From: Clostridium sp.
GTDB lineage: Bacteria; Bacillota; Dethiobacteria; Dethiobacterales; Dethiobacteraceae
Reading direction: 5' to 3'
NCBI GenBank assembly: GCA_018335695.1
Contig: JAGXRV010000074.1
Span: forward strand, 25,658-89,657
Length of the DNA stretch: 64,000 nucleotides
This document shows, piece after piece, positions 49,419 to 57,739 of the stretch (the first letter of the stretch is position 1; the number at the start of each line of letters is the position of its first letter). The notes beneath the pieces were generated by a model that was not told where the DNA came from, ran no database searches, and saw only the letters and a program-made list of their open reading frames with translations. A program made the position numbers and the translations under genes.

Positions 49419-51593
49419 GTGCCGGAACGCATTTCAGCAATTGAACCGTATCTGAGAGTGAGCAGAGTTGAGCGCAGAGCAGTAAAATCAACAGTGCGTA
49501 CACGCAGAATGGAGTTTCCTGCGGAGCTGGCAACCTGGGAGACGGCGGGTGCTTTGCTGGCGTTAGTTTTGCTTGCGCGCCTTAATCTGATGGGAGAACT
49601 GGCTCCGTTTGGTTTGGCATACTGGGCAGTGGCTTCGCGGGGTGAATACCGACGAATGATGCTTTATGGCATAATAATGACGGCAGCAGTCGTGCAGGCT
49701 AGGGAGTTGATCGCCGGAATAGGGCTGGTGCTCTCCTCTGCCATATTTTATTTGTTACACTATCGATTGGACAAGCCCCGCTTACCGTTGTCGGTGGCCG
49801 TAGGAACGGCTCTTTTCCTTGGCTCACTGCTGCGATTATGGTTGAACAACTTTTATCCATATGATCTTTTGCTGCTTGCTCTGGAAGCAACAATTGCCAT
49901 GTTTGCAGCCGCAGTATTTTTTCAAGTGCATGCTTGTCCCCGTCCTCAGCTAACCTGCGACAGGAATGTGGAGGGAATCACTTCCTGGGTAGTCTTTGCC
50001 GGCCTATTGTTGTTGTCCCTTGTGCAGGGGGGATCAGTGCTGCTGCCGCTTGCCGCCGTAATTTCGCGGGTTATTGTACTCTGGGCGGCCTTTGCCCTTG
50101 GTCCCGGCATGGGCGCCGCTGCCGGTGCTCTCTTAGGATTTCTTATCGGCATTCAGGGGGCGAGCTTTGCCTGGTTAGGCATGCTGACCTTTGCCGGCTT
50201 TTTTGCAGGACTTTTCCGTCTTTATGGCAGGTTTGCAAGTGCCGGCGGCTTTTTTCTGGCAGCCGTTTCGTTTTCTCTTTATGTTGGCGGCCGAGAATCA
50301 GTCGCCTTTGAAAGCGCCGTTTCTGCCGCAGCTCTTACACTTTTTTTTCTTGCGTCCTTTCTTCCTCTGAGAATTCAAATGCCGGCTTCATTTTTGCCGA
50401 ATATTGCTGAAGATGAGGCGAAAAAAATCCGAGAACTGACAGCAAATCGCATTAAAGATTATGCTCTAGTTTTTAGAGAACTGTCCTCAGCATTTCAGCA
50501 GACATCAACAATTGAAAAAGAAACCGCTTTGCCGCTGGCAGGGTTGGTGGAAGCCGTCGTGGAGAAGGTGTGCAAATATTGCCCTTCGCGCAGGCGTTGT
50601 TGGGAAAAAGATTTACAGCGCACTTATAATGCTCTGCTCTGCGTTCTTGCTGAATTGGAAAGTAAGGACAATACTAAAGAAGCGAAAACTCCGGAGTTTT
50701 TCCAGAAAATCTGCAAGAAAAAGGCGGAATTTTTCCATACAGTCAGTCTCTATTATAAAATGGAAGCTTATCAGCAGAGTTGCAATAAACAAATTGAAGG
50801 CGGGCGGACACTGGTAACTATGCAACTTGCAGGCTTGTCGCAAATTATGTTTGCTCTGTCAAAAGAAGTGCGAGAGGGTGTTCTTGATGCGCAAAGACGA
50901 CTAAGAAATCAGTACTTTCATGTGGAAATCGGTGTGGCGCAGGCTTCCAAGGCAAATGCCGAAGTTTGTGGAGATTACTATAGTTACCTGGAATTGCGTG
51001 ACGGGAAACAAGCGTTTATTTTGAGCGATGGCATGGGAAATGGCAGCCGAGCTCAACAGGAAAGCCGTTCCGCCGTCCAGTTGGTGGAACAACTGCTGTT
51101 GGCTGGTTTCCGTAAAGACGCAGTGGTACGCACAGTTAATACCATTTTACAGCTGCGCTCTCAAACAGAAAGTTTTGCAACTCTTGATCTATTGGTGGTA
51201 GACGCGGAAAATGGAGAGGCTGAATTTTTAAAAATAGGAGCTGCCCCCAGTTATTTTCGTCTGCAGAACAGGGTAAGGGAAATCAAAAGTCCTTCTGTGC
51301 CGCTGGGTATTCTCGATGATGTGGAGTTGAAACCGGTGCTTGTCCAGTTGGAAAATGATGTGCTGATTGTGATGGTGACAGACGGAATCCATGAAGTATT
51401 GCCTGCACAGCCGGACTGGCTGAAAGATTATTTGGCAGGTCAGGTTTCAATGCATCCTCAGGTATTGGCTGATGAAATCATCCATCAGGCAAGGCATCTC
51501 TCAAATCAGGCTGAACTAAGGGATGATCTCACCGTGTTGGTCTGTCGCGCTAAACGCTTAAAACATAAAATTCGCGATTTCGTTTCAAAATAG
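49419..51593 (+). CDS. spoIIE: Stage II sporulation protein E
   Basis: PP2C-type serine phosphatase that dephosphorylates SpoIIAA-P and so releases sigma-F in the forespore; it also works at the polar septum. About ten hydrophobic helices fill residues 40-320, followed by a central oligomerisation region with a CKYCPSRRRCWEKD cysteine cluster, and a PP2C domain (about 500-724) with FILSDGMGNGSRAQQES (about residue 535) and VMVTDGIHEVLP. The start is GTG 49419 behind AAGGGGGA; a frame from 49386 begins on the -10 element itself. At 724 residues it is shorter than Bacillus SpoIIE (827) but normal for clostridia. Confidence 0.96.
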   Translation: MPERISAIEPYLRVSRVERRAVKSTVRTRRMEFPAELATWETAGALLALVLLARLNLMGELAPFGLAYWAVASRGEYRRMMLYGIIMTAAVVQARELIAGIGLVLSSAIFYLLHYRLDKPRLPLSVAVGTALFLGSLLRLWLNNFYPYDLLLLALEATIAMFAAAVFFQVHACPRPQLTCDRNVEGITSWVVFAGLLLLSLVQGGSVLLPLAAVISRVIVLWAAFALGPGMGAAAGALLGFLIGIQGASFAWLGMLTFAGFFAGLFRLYGRFASAGGFFLAAVSFSLYVGGRESVAFESAVSAAALTLFFLASFLPLRIQMPASFLPNIAEDEAKKIRELTANRIKDYALVFRELSSAFQQTSTIEKETALPLAGLVEAVVEKVCKYCPSRRRCWEKDLQRTYNALLCVLAELESKDNTKEAKTPEFFQKICKKKAEFFHTVSLYYKMEAYQQSCNKQIEGGRTLVTMQLAGLSQIMFALSKEVREGVLDAQRRLRNQYFHVEIGVAQASKANAEVCGDYYSYLELRDGKQAFILSDGMGNGSRAQQESRSAVQLVEQLLLAGFRKDAVVRTVNTILQLRSQTESFATLDLLVVDAENGEAEFLKIGAAPSYFRLQNRVREIKSPSVPLGILDDVELKPVLVQLENDVLIVMVTDGIHEVLPAQPDWLKDYLAGQVSMHPQVLADEIIHQARHLSNQAELRDDLTVLVCRAKRLKHKIRDFVSK

Positions 51594-51604
51594 TTTCTTC
51601 ATTC

Positions 51605-51636
51605 AAAAGCCTCCTTTCACGGAGTGCTTTTTTTTT
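51605..51636 (+). terminator. Terminator after spoIIE
   Basis: AAAAGCCTCC (51605-51614) pairs with GGAGTGCTTTT (51621-51631, one bulged T), then a T run to 51636. Confidence 0.7.
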
Positions 51637-51640
51637 GTGC

Positions 51641-52079
51641 TGGGAAATTATATCAAAACACGGAGCGTCTTTTTTAGGTATTGCATACTCACCCAGTTGC
51701 TTCGATCTAGATAATTCCCCTCCTGTGGAGGGGTGGCGCAGAGCGCCGGGGTGGTTAGCTACGATGGAGTTTCTGTATTTTAGAGGCTTGTGTTTTGAGA
51801 GTTTGTTGAGGAGGTATGCGACCACCCCGCCCTTGCGGGCACCCCTCCAGGGGAGGGGAATTTTTGTGTAGCAGGGGGACAGGTGATTTGTCCCACTCGT
51901 CCGCACGACCACCCCGCCCTTGCGGGCACCCCTCCAGGGGAGGGGAATTTTTGTACAAGGAAAATATATTATTTCCGACGTAATGGGGGGTGTCGCAGGA
52001 CGACTCCTTTTCGGGCGGGTTTCAAACCCGCCCTGCAAGACGCGTCAGTTGATAGAAAACGCGAAGCATCTTTTTTTGC
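51641..52079. repeat. Mosaic repeat locus R3
   Basis: Same module order as R1: GGAAATTATATCAAAACACGGAG, a TTTTTTAGGTATTGC stretch, a fold-back unit (51713-51867), an AATTTTTGT joint, a GGGCGGGTTTcAAACCCGCCC palindrome (52012-52032) and the T-tract hairpin AGACGCGTCAGTTGATAG...CGAAGCATC (52037-52077). The right arm of the fold-back unit is repeated at 51905-51954 after a GGGGGACAGGTGATTTGTCCC insert. No gene is supported in this 590-base gap. Confidence 0.85.
51713..51954. repeat. Fold-back (MITE-like) unit, copy 2, with duplicated right arm
   Basis: The left arm is at 51713-51756; the right arm CGACCACCCCGCCCTTGCGG...GGGGAATTTTTGT occurs at 51819-51868 and again at 51906-51955 in near-identical form. 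The 38-base spacer between the two right arms contains a GGGGGACAGG/TTTGTCCC pair. Confidence 0.75.
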
Positions 52080-52181
52080 AGAATATAGGGTGAGGGGAGG
52101 ACAAGAGAAAGGCGTACATCTCCCTGCAGGAATTTTTCGTCCGAACAAGAAGAAGAATAGGTGTGAACAGGAGGGAGTCTC

Positions 52182-53576
52182 TTGCGGGAACGGGTAGAAA
52201 GAACTATAAAGGAAAACAGTTTATTCTTAGCCGGTCAGAAGGTGCTGGTGGCTGTTTCCGGGGGGGCAGATTCTCTTTGTCTGCTGCATATTTTGCATAG
52301 TATGTCAGAATCACTTGACATTTCTTTGCATGTGGTACATATCCATCATGGGCTGCGGCCGGAGGCCTCTGCAGAAGCGGTCAGCGTCAAAAAAGAGGCA
52401 ATCCGCTTAGGTTTGCCCATTACCGTTCGCCGCGTTAAAGTGAAAAAACTGCAGGCGCAAATGGGCTGTTCTTTGCAGGAGGCGGCTAGAAGAGCTCGTT
52501 ACAATGTGTTCTCAGAGATTGCACGCCTTAGCGGTGCCGTGCGGGTTGCCACTGCCCACCACCGGGATGACCGGGTAGAAACACTGCTGATGCGTCTGCT
52601 GTCCGGCAGCGGCATAGATGGGTTAAAGGGCATTCCCTTAAGACGCACGCTGGAACACGGCATTGAAGTGGTCCGACCATTGTATTATCTGTCACGGCAG
52701 GAAATAGAAAATTATTGTCGAACATTTAAACTGTCGCCGCTTTTTGATCAGTCAAATATGCGGCCTGAATATTACCGCAATCGCGTCAGGCTGCATCTGC
52801 TGCCCTATTTGGAAGCAGAGTTTGGCACGCATATACGCAGAGCGCTGGCAAATACTGCTGAAAATCTGGCAGAGGACGCTGCTTTATTGAATGCTCTGAG
52901 TAGGGAAGCGTTTTCTGCAGTGACTGAGAGCTGCAGCACAGACGGAATCTGCTTGGATATTATTGAGTTAAACAAATTGCCCCAAGCACTACAGACGCGT
53001 GTTATCCGCCAGGCATTGTGGTCTGCCGGTGCAGTCAGGTCAGGGAGACGGCATGTGGCGCAAGTTCTGGCGTTAGCCATTCATCCCTCTCCCTCAGCAC
53101 AGACCGTTTTGCCAAATGGTGTGCTGGCTGCAAGAGCATATAACCGAATATCGCTTAATCGCACTCTTCCCAAACGAGACGCCTCAGTTGAAGTTGCCGA
53201 AATCCATGGCTCTGGATTAACATATCTTCCCTCTTTTGAGTTATGGCTGAAAGTCGAAGTAAGGTCGGTCGGTGAGCTGAATTTATCTCAGCTGAGCAAA
53301 AACGAAGCATGTCTTGATTTTAAAAAAATTACTTGGCCGCTTTTGGTCAGAAGCCGAGAAGCCGGAGACAGGATGCAGCCGCTTGGCGCGCCTGGCAGCC
53401 GCAAAGTAAAAAAAATTTTGGCAGACAGAAAGATTCCTTTGAAACAAAGGGAGCAAATTCCGCTCATTATCAGCGGTCATCAGCCTGTTTGGTTGGGCGG
53501 AGTAGAGATTGCTGACTTCTGTAAAGTGACCGCGCAAACAGACAAAGTGCTTTATCTCAAAATAGAGAAAGAATAA
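52182..53576 (+). CDS. tilS: tRNA(Ile)-lysidine synthetase
   Basis: Converts the wobble C34 of the tRNA that reads AUA to lysidine, using ATP and lysine. The N-terminal PP-loop VAVSGGADSLCLLHIL (about residue 26) and HIHHGLRPEA, VATAHHRDDRVETLLMRLLSGSG motifs are clear. The C-terminal tRNA-binding domain (about 385-460) includes MQPLGAPGSRKVKKILADRKIP. The start is TTG 52182 after GGAGGGAG. At 464 residues it is full length. It precedes hpt with a four-base gap as in Bacillus; the mosaic repeat R3 separates it from spoIIE. Confidence 0.95.
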   Translation: MRERVERTIKENSLFLAGQKVLVAVSGGADSLCLLHILHSMSESLDISLHVVHIHHGLRPEASAEAVSVKKEAIRLGLPITVRRVKVKKLQAQMGCSLQEAARRARYNVFSEIARLSGAVRVATAHHRDDRVETLLMRLLSGSGIDGLKGIPLRRTLEHGIEVVRPLYYLSRQEIENYCRTFKLSPLFDQSNMRPEYYRNRVRLHLLPYLEAEFGTHIRRALANTAENLAEDAALLNALSREAFSAVTESCSTDGICLDIIELNKLPQALQTRVIRQALWSAGAVRSGRRHVAQVLALAIHPSPSAQTVLPNGVLAARAYNRISLNRTLPKRDASVEVAEIHGSGLTYLPSFELWLKVEVRSVGELNLSQLSKNEACLDFKKITWPLLVRSREAGDRMQPLGAPGSRKVKKILADRKIPLKQREQIPLIISGHQPVWLGGVEIADFCKVTAQTDKVLYLKIEKE

Positions 53577-53589
53577 AGAGGTGGCTAAG

Positions 53590-54126
53590 TTGCCGGAAAA
53601 AAAGCTTGAAAAAATATTGTTGGGCAGAAGCGAAATCCAGCAAAAAATTGCTGAACTTGGCAGTCAAATCAGTAAAGACTACGAGGGAAAAGAATTGCTT
53701 TTAATTTGTGTTCTTAAAGGAGCAGTTATCTTTTTGGCTGATCTTATGCGCCATTTAACTGTGCCGGCCGAGATTGATTTCATGGCTGTTTCATCCTATG
53801 GTGCTTCCACTGAGTCGTCGGGAGTAGTTAGAATTTTAAAAGATTTAGACTGCAGTATTGAAAACAGGCATTGTTTAATTATAGAAGATATTATCGACAG
53901 CGGTTTAACTTTAAAATATCTCGAGGAGAATTTGCTCTCACGGCACCCTGCCTCAATAAAAATCGTGACGCTGCTCGATAAACCGGAGCGCCGCAAAGTA
54001 GCTATTTGGCCTGATTACTGCGGCTTTAAGATTCCAGATGAATTTGTGGTCGGTTATGGCTTGGATTTTAGCGAACAGTACCGCGGCTTGCCGGATTTGT
54101 GTGTATTGGCTGAACGGCAGGAGTAA
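53590..54126 (+). CDS. hpt: Hypoxanthine phosphoribosyltransferase
   Basis: Purine salvage enzyme joining hypoxanthine or guanine to PRPP. ELLLICVLKGAVIFLADLMRHL and the PRPP loop CLIIEDIIDSGLTLKYLEENL (within 20-residue pieces: IIEDIIDSGLTLKYL) are diagnostic. YCGFKIPDEFVVGYGLDF closes the active site. TTG 53590 is chosen, with AGGTGG at 53578-53583; GTG 53581 overlaps the ribosome site. At 178 residues it is normal. In Bacillus ftsH follows; here five accessory genes and a repeat separate them. Confidence 0.95.
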   Translation: MPEKKLEKILLGRSEIQQKIAELGSQISKDYEGKELLLICVLKGAVIFLADLMRHLTVPAEIDFMAVSSYGASTESSGVVRILKDLDCSIENRHCLIIEDIIDSGLTLKYLEENLLSRHPASIKIVTLLDKPERRKVAIWPDYCGFKIPDEFVVGYGLDFSEQYRGLPDLCVLAERQE

Positions 54127-54176
54127 GTTTGCATAATAGTCTTGGGAGTTAATTAAAAGACAGGAGGTTTTGTTTA

Positions 54177-55973
54177 ATGGGATCTGTTTTAGGTAAAGTT
54201 TTACGTGTCAACTTAACTACAGGAGGCATTAACACAGAGGAGCTTTCTGCCAAACTTTCCAAAGAATTTATAGGCGGCAGAGGGTTAGGGGGCAAGATGT
54301 TGGCGGATGAAATCCCAGTGGGTATCGATCCTCTCTCAGCGGAAAATAAGCTTTTCTTTGTTACCGGCCCGCTGACCGGCACGACTGCGCCTACAGGCGG
54401 TCGTTATATGGTTGTGACTAAATCACCGCTAAATGATGTCATCGCTTCATCCAATTCCGGCGGCTTCTGGGGTGCTGAGCTTAAATTTGCCGGCTATGAT
54501 CTGTTGGTAGTGGAAGGCAAAGCTGCCGAACCTGTCTACATTAGTATTAAAGATGATTTGGTGGAAATCAAGCCTGCCGGCCATCTCTGGGGCAAAAATA
54601 CTAACGAAACGACCGATATGCTTCTGCAAGAGTTTGGCGATCCTAAAGCTCGGGTAGCTAATATAGGCACTGCCGGTGAACAGCTATCCCGGATTGCCTG
54701 TATTATGAATGACCGCTGGCGCGCAGCCGGCCGCTCCGGAGTAGGTGCAGTCATGGGTGCCAAGAATTTGAAGGCTATTATTGTGCGTGGCAGTAAAAAA
54801 GTGGAAGCAGCCGACCCGGATAAATTTAAAGAACATGTTAAAGATGCGATGAATAAAATTAAGGAAAATGGTGTTACCGGACATGGTTTGCCGTCTTACG
54901 GCACTGCCGTGTTGGTCAACATTATTAACGAAGCAGGAATTTTCCCGACTAACAATTTTCAATACGGTGTCTTCCCGACCGCTGAAGAAATTTCAGGCGA
55001 AGCCGTTGCCGAGAAATATATGAAAAAGAAGGACCCTTGCTTTCGGTGTCCCATTGCCTGCGGCCGCTACTGTGAAGTAGATGGGGTAGGCGGCGGCGGA
55101 CCGGAATACGAGACAGTCTGGGCTTTTGGCAGTGACTGCGGCGTTTCCGACTTAAAAGCGGTTATTAAAGCAAATAACGCCTGTAACGAAGTGGGTGTAG
55201 ACACTATTTCCGCCGGAGCCACTATTGCGGCAGCTATGGAGCTGTATCAGCGCGGCTATGTCAAGGATGCTGACTTAGGCGGCGGACCGGCGCTACAGTG
55301 GGGTAACGGAGAAGCTATTGAGGAATGGGTTTGGCGCATGGCCGACAAAGAAGGTTTTGGTGCCAAGCTGGCCATGGGTTCCGCGCGTTTGGCTGCAGCT
55401 TACGGCGCTCCCGAGCTGTCCATGACTGTTAAGAAGTTGGAGTTGCCTGCTTATGACCCTCGCGGCCTGATGGGTCATGGGTTGCAGTACGCCACTGCCA
55501 ACCGTGGCGGTTGTCATGTGCGCGGTTATATGATTTCACCGGAAATTTTGGGCATACCTGAGGCACTTGATCGCTTTTCCATAGAAGGTAAGGCTGAATG
55601 GGTAAAAATTTTCCAGGACCTCACCGCCGCGATTGATAGTTCCGGTCTGTGCCTCTTTACTTCCTTTGCGCTTGGTGCCAAGGAGTATGCCGACCTGCTC
55701 ACTGCTGCTACCGGTGTAAATTACAGCGCAGAGGATGTGCTGGCCAGTGGCGAGCGTTGTTTCAACGTGGAGCGGCTGTTTAACTTTGCGGAAGGATATA
55801 CCGCCGCAGATGACACTTTGCCTAAGCGTTTTCTGGAAGACCCTATGCCGGCAGGTCCCAGCAAGGGCCATTTGCATCGCTTGAAAGAGCTCTTGCCCAA
55901 GTACTACGAGCTTCGCGGCTGGGATGCAGATGGAGTGCCTGGTGATAATCGGAAGAAAGCATTAGGTCTGTAA
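54177..55973 (+). CDS. aor: Aldehyde:ferredoxin oxidoreductase (AOR)
   Basis: Tungsten (or molybdenum) bis-pterin enzyme that interconverts aldehydes and acids with ferredoxin. The N-terminal MGSVLGKVLRVNLTTGGI and IGGRGLGGKMLADEI start domain 1; ASSNSGGFWGAELKFAGYD and GRSGVGAVMGAKNLKAI follow. Cluster ligands CFRCPIACGRYC lie from residue 288, with the fourth Cys in DSSGLCLF. At 598 residues it is full length. It is cytoplasmic. The MoaD-like, E1-like and MOSC genes downstream fit cofactor assembly. Direction in the cell (acid reduction or aldehyde oxidation) cannot be told. The start ATG 54177 follows CAGGAGG. Confidence 0.95.
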   Translation: MGSVLGKVLRVNLTTGGINTEELSAKLSKEFIGGRGLGGKMLADEIPVGIDPLSAENKLFFVTGPLTGTTAPTGGRYMVVTKSPLNDVIASSNSGGFWGAELKFAGYDLLVVEGKAAEPVYISIKDDLVEIKPAGHLWGKNTNETTDMLLQEFGDPKARVANIGTAGEQLSRIACIMNDRWRAAGRSGVGAVMGAKNLKAIIVRGSKKVEAADPDKFKEHVKDAMNKIKENGVTGHGLPSYGTAVLVNIINEAGIFPTNNFQYGVFPTAEEISGEAVAEKYMKKKDPCFRCPIACGRYCEVDGVGGGGPEYETVWAFGSDCGVSDLKAVIKANNACNEVGVDTISAGATIAAAMELYQRGYVKDADLGGGPALQWGNGEAIEEWVWRMADKEGFGAKLAMGSARLAAAYGAPELSMTVKKLELPAYDPRGLMGHGLQYATANRGGCHVRGYMISPEILGIPEALDRFSIEGKAEWVKIFQDLTAAIDSSGLCLFTSFALGAKEYADLLTAATGVNYSAEDVLASGERCFNVERLFNFAEGYTAADDTLPKRFLEDPMPAGPSKGHLHRLKELLPKYYELRGWDADGVPGDNRKKALGL

Positions 55974-55988
55974 GTTTAGGAACCAAAC

Positions 55989-56019
55989 AGGAGGGCTTCT
56001 TCTTTAGGGCCCTCCTTTC
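55989..56019 (+). terminator. Hairpin after AOR
   Basis: AGGAGGGC (55989-55996) pairs with GCCCTCCT (56009-56016) with a 12-base loop and TTT. It may lower expression of the following genes or only mark partial termination. Confidence 0.6.
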
Positions 56020-56098
56020 CCATCACTAATGTTAGAGGTGTCCGGCGCTTGTTGTTTACGGTCAAATGGTAGTTTACTTTTCCGTGGAGGGGTTGCTG

Positions 56099-56326
56099 AT
56101 GATAAAGGTTACAGTAAAGTTATTTGCTACTCTCCGCCATAACCGTTTCAAGGTGGCAGAGCGTGAGTATTCTGCGGCGCCTACAATTTTGGCTGTTGCG
56201 GAAGAACTGGGAATCCTTCGTGAGGAATTGGCTCTGACGATGGTAAACGGAGTATTGGTGTCAGTTGAACACGTGCTGCAAGATGGGGATACGCTTTCCA
56301 TCTTTCCGCCGGTAGGAGGAGGCTAG
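56099..56326 (+). CDS. MoaD/ThiS-family sulfur carrier protein
   Basis: Beta-grasp sulfur carrier of 75 residues ending in a double glycine (SIFPPVGGG), the C-terminus that becomes a thiocarboxylate. KVTVKLFATLRHNRFKVAE is typical of the MoaD-like partner of AOR enzymes. It probably donates sulfur for the pterin dithiolene of AOR (inference from context). ATG 56099 follows TGGAGGGG; the frame opens at 56066. The stop is two bases before the E1-like gene. Confidence 0.88.
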   Translation: MIKVTVKLFATLRHNRFKVAEREYSAAPTILAVAEELGILREELALTMVNGVLVSVEHVLQDGDTLSIFPPVGGG

Positions 56327-56327
56327 C

Positions 56328-57146
56328 ATGGCCTCATTATCCGAATTTCTTTCATCTCGGCTGGAGGGTGATTTGATTTCCTGGCAGGCGCAGCTGGAAG
56401 CGGCTAGCCGCTTTAAGCTGACTATTGGTCAAATTGAGGAAGAAATCTTAAACGCAGGTTTTTTGCCGGCTCGCTATCAGCGAAACCGCAAGACAATTTC
56501 CGCAGCTGAGCAGCTGACACTTTTTCGCAGCCGAGTTGTCGTGATTGGTTGCGGCGGTCTTGGTGGTTATATTTTGGAAGAGTTGGCACGTCTTGGTGTG
56601 GGACAGCTTGTGGCGGTGGATAATGATGTGTTTGAAGAACACAATCTCAACCGCCAGCTTCTTGCCACCATATCAACATTGGGTCGCTTTAAAGCTGAAG
56701 TTGCCGCTGAACGGATTGCTTCCATAAACCCTTCAGTAGAGATAGTGCCTGTCAAGGAAGCATTTACCGGTGAGAATGGCGAGCGATTGCTCGCGGGAAG
56801 TCAAGTAGTGGTAGACGCGTTGGATACTATTGGCGCTCGGCTTTTGTTGTCTTCCGTTTGTGGAAAGCTCGCTATTCCTTTAGTGCACGGCGCGATTTGC
56901 GGTTGGTTTGGGCAGGTGTCCACTCAATTCCCGGGTGAGGATACTTTGGGGAAATTATATCTGAGATGCACAGAGGATAGAGGAATGGAAAAAATTTATG
57001 GAAACCCTTCTTTTACACCGGCAGCCGTTGCCAGCTTGCAGACTGCGGAAGTTTGTAAGATTCTGCTCGGCAGAGGTTCCCTGCTGCGAGAAAGAGTGCT
57101 TTGCATAAATTTGTTGGCTATGGAAGTCGATGAACTGCAGCTTTAA
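56328..57146 (+). CDS. ThiF/MoeB-family E1-like adenylyltransferase
   Basis: Activates the C-terminal glycine of a sulfur carrier by adenylation. The Rossmann loop VVVIGCGGLGGYILEELARLGVG begins near residue 68, and the Arg/Asn motif EEHNLNRQLL is in place; FTPAAVASLQTAEVCKILLG ends the core. I do not see the two CxxC zinc pairs common in MoeB/ThiF. An extra 60-residue helical N-terminus precedes the core. ATG 56328 is next to the MoaD-like gene, its obvious partner. Placement after AOR suggests tungstopterin assembly. Confidence 0.87.
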   Translation: MASLSEFLSSRLEGDLISWQAQLEAASRFKLTIGQIEEEILNAGFLPARYQRNRKTISAAEQLTLFRSRVVVIGCGGLGGYILEELARLGVGQLVAVDNDVFEEHNLNRQLLATISTLGRFKAEVAAERIASINPSVEIVPVKEAFTGENGERLLAGSQVVVDALDTIGARLLLSSVCGKLAIPLVHGAICGWFGQVSTQFPGEDTLGKLYLRCTEDRGMEKIYGNPSFTPAAVASLQTAEVCKILLGRGSLLRERVLCINLLAMEVDELQL

Positions 57147-57196
57147 AACGGTGCAACGATATCTGCGCATTGTGCTAAGAAAGGAGGGAAGGGCAA

Positions 57197-57637
57197 GTGG
57201 CAAAAGTTGTTGCCGTTTCTGTCAGTGAGAAAAAAGGGATGCGCAAGACTAACGTTCAAGAAGTATGGCTTGAAGCGGAGTACGGTATTACCGGAGATGC
57301 TCATGCCGGTGAGGGACATCGCCAAGTCAGCCTGCTGGCAAAAGAGAGTATTGAAAAAATGCAGTCATTGGGTCTGGATGTCAGTGCCGGCGATTTTGCC
57401 GAAAATCTGACGACGGAAGGCATAAATCTGCCGGCGCTGCCGGTGGGCACGCAACTCTTAGTAGGCACCGGTGTGACACTTGAAGTAACGCAAATCGGGA
57501 AGACTTGTCATGAACGCTGCGCCATCTATTATCAGGCGGGAGACTGCGTAATGCCAAAAGAAGGGATTTTTGTGCGCGTACTTAAAGGCGGACGGGTGGC
57601 TCCCGGCGATGAAATCAGTGTCAAGGGGACGGGGTAG
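57197..57637 (+). CDS. MOSC-domain protein
   Basis: MOSC domains carry sulfur to metal centres, as in molybdenum cofactor sulfurases; single-domain bacterial forms are often beside Mo/W cofactor genes. GITGDAHAGEGHRQVSLLAKESI and the catalytic-cysteine motif IGKTCHERCAIYY with GIFVRVLKGGRVAPGDEI are clear. GTG 57197 follows AGGAGGG. At 146 residues it is the single-domain form. It completes the AOR/MoaD/E1/MOSC set. Probably cytoplasmic. Confidence 0.9.
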   Translation: MAKVVAVSVSEKKGMRKTNVQEVWLEAEYGITGDAHAGEGHRQVSLLAKESIEKMQSLGLDVSAGDFAENLTTEGINLPALPVGTQLLVGTGVTLEVTQIGKTCHERCAIYYQAGDCVMPKEGIFVRVLKGGRVAPGDEISVKGTG

Positions 57638-57739
57638 GTGACACATTTTTTGTTTGTGGCAGGAAAATTGCAAAACAAGTCGAAAGGAATGATGATATGA
57701 CGAAATCTTTAGAATAATTATTAAAGATAGGTGACTGCG

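Noticed and set aside
51550..52038. Minus-strand reading frames across the repeats that contain KIPLPWRGARKGGVV and HPGALRHPSTGGE
   Set aside because: They are translations of the fold-back repeat; the same peptide appears at 37257-37496. No ribosome site and repeat structure explain them.
57640..57730. Tiny ORF after the MOSC gene (ATGACGAAATCTTTAGAATAA at about 57697)
   Set aside because: It codes for only six residues. A GAAAGGAATG ribosome-like site is present, but nothing supports a real peptide.
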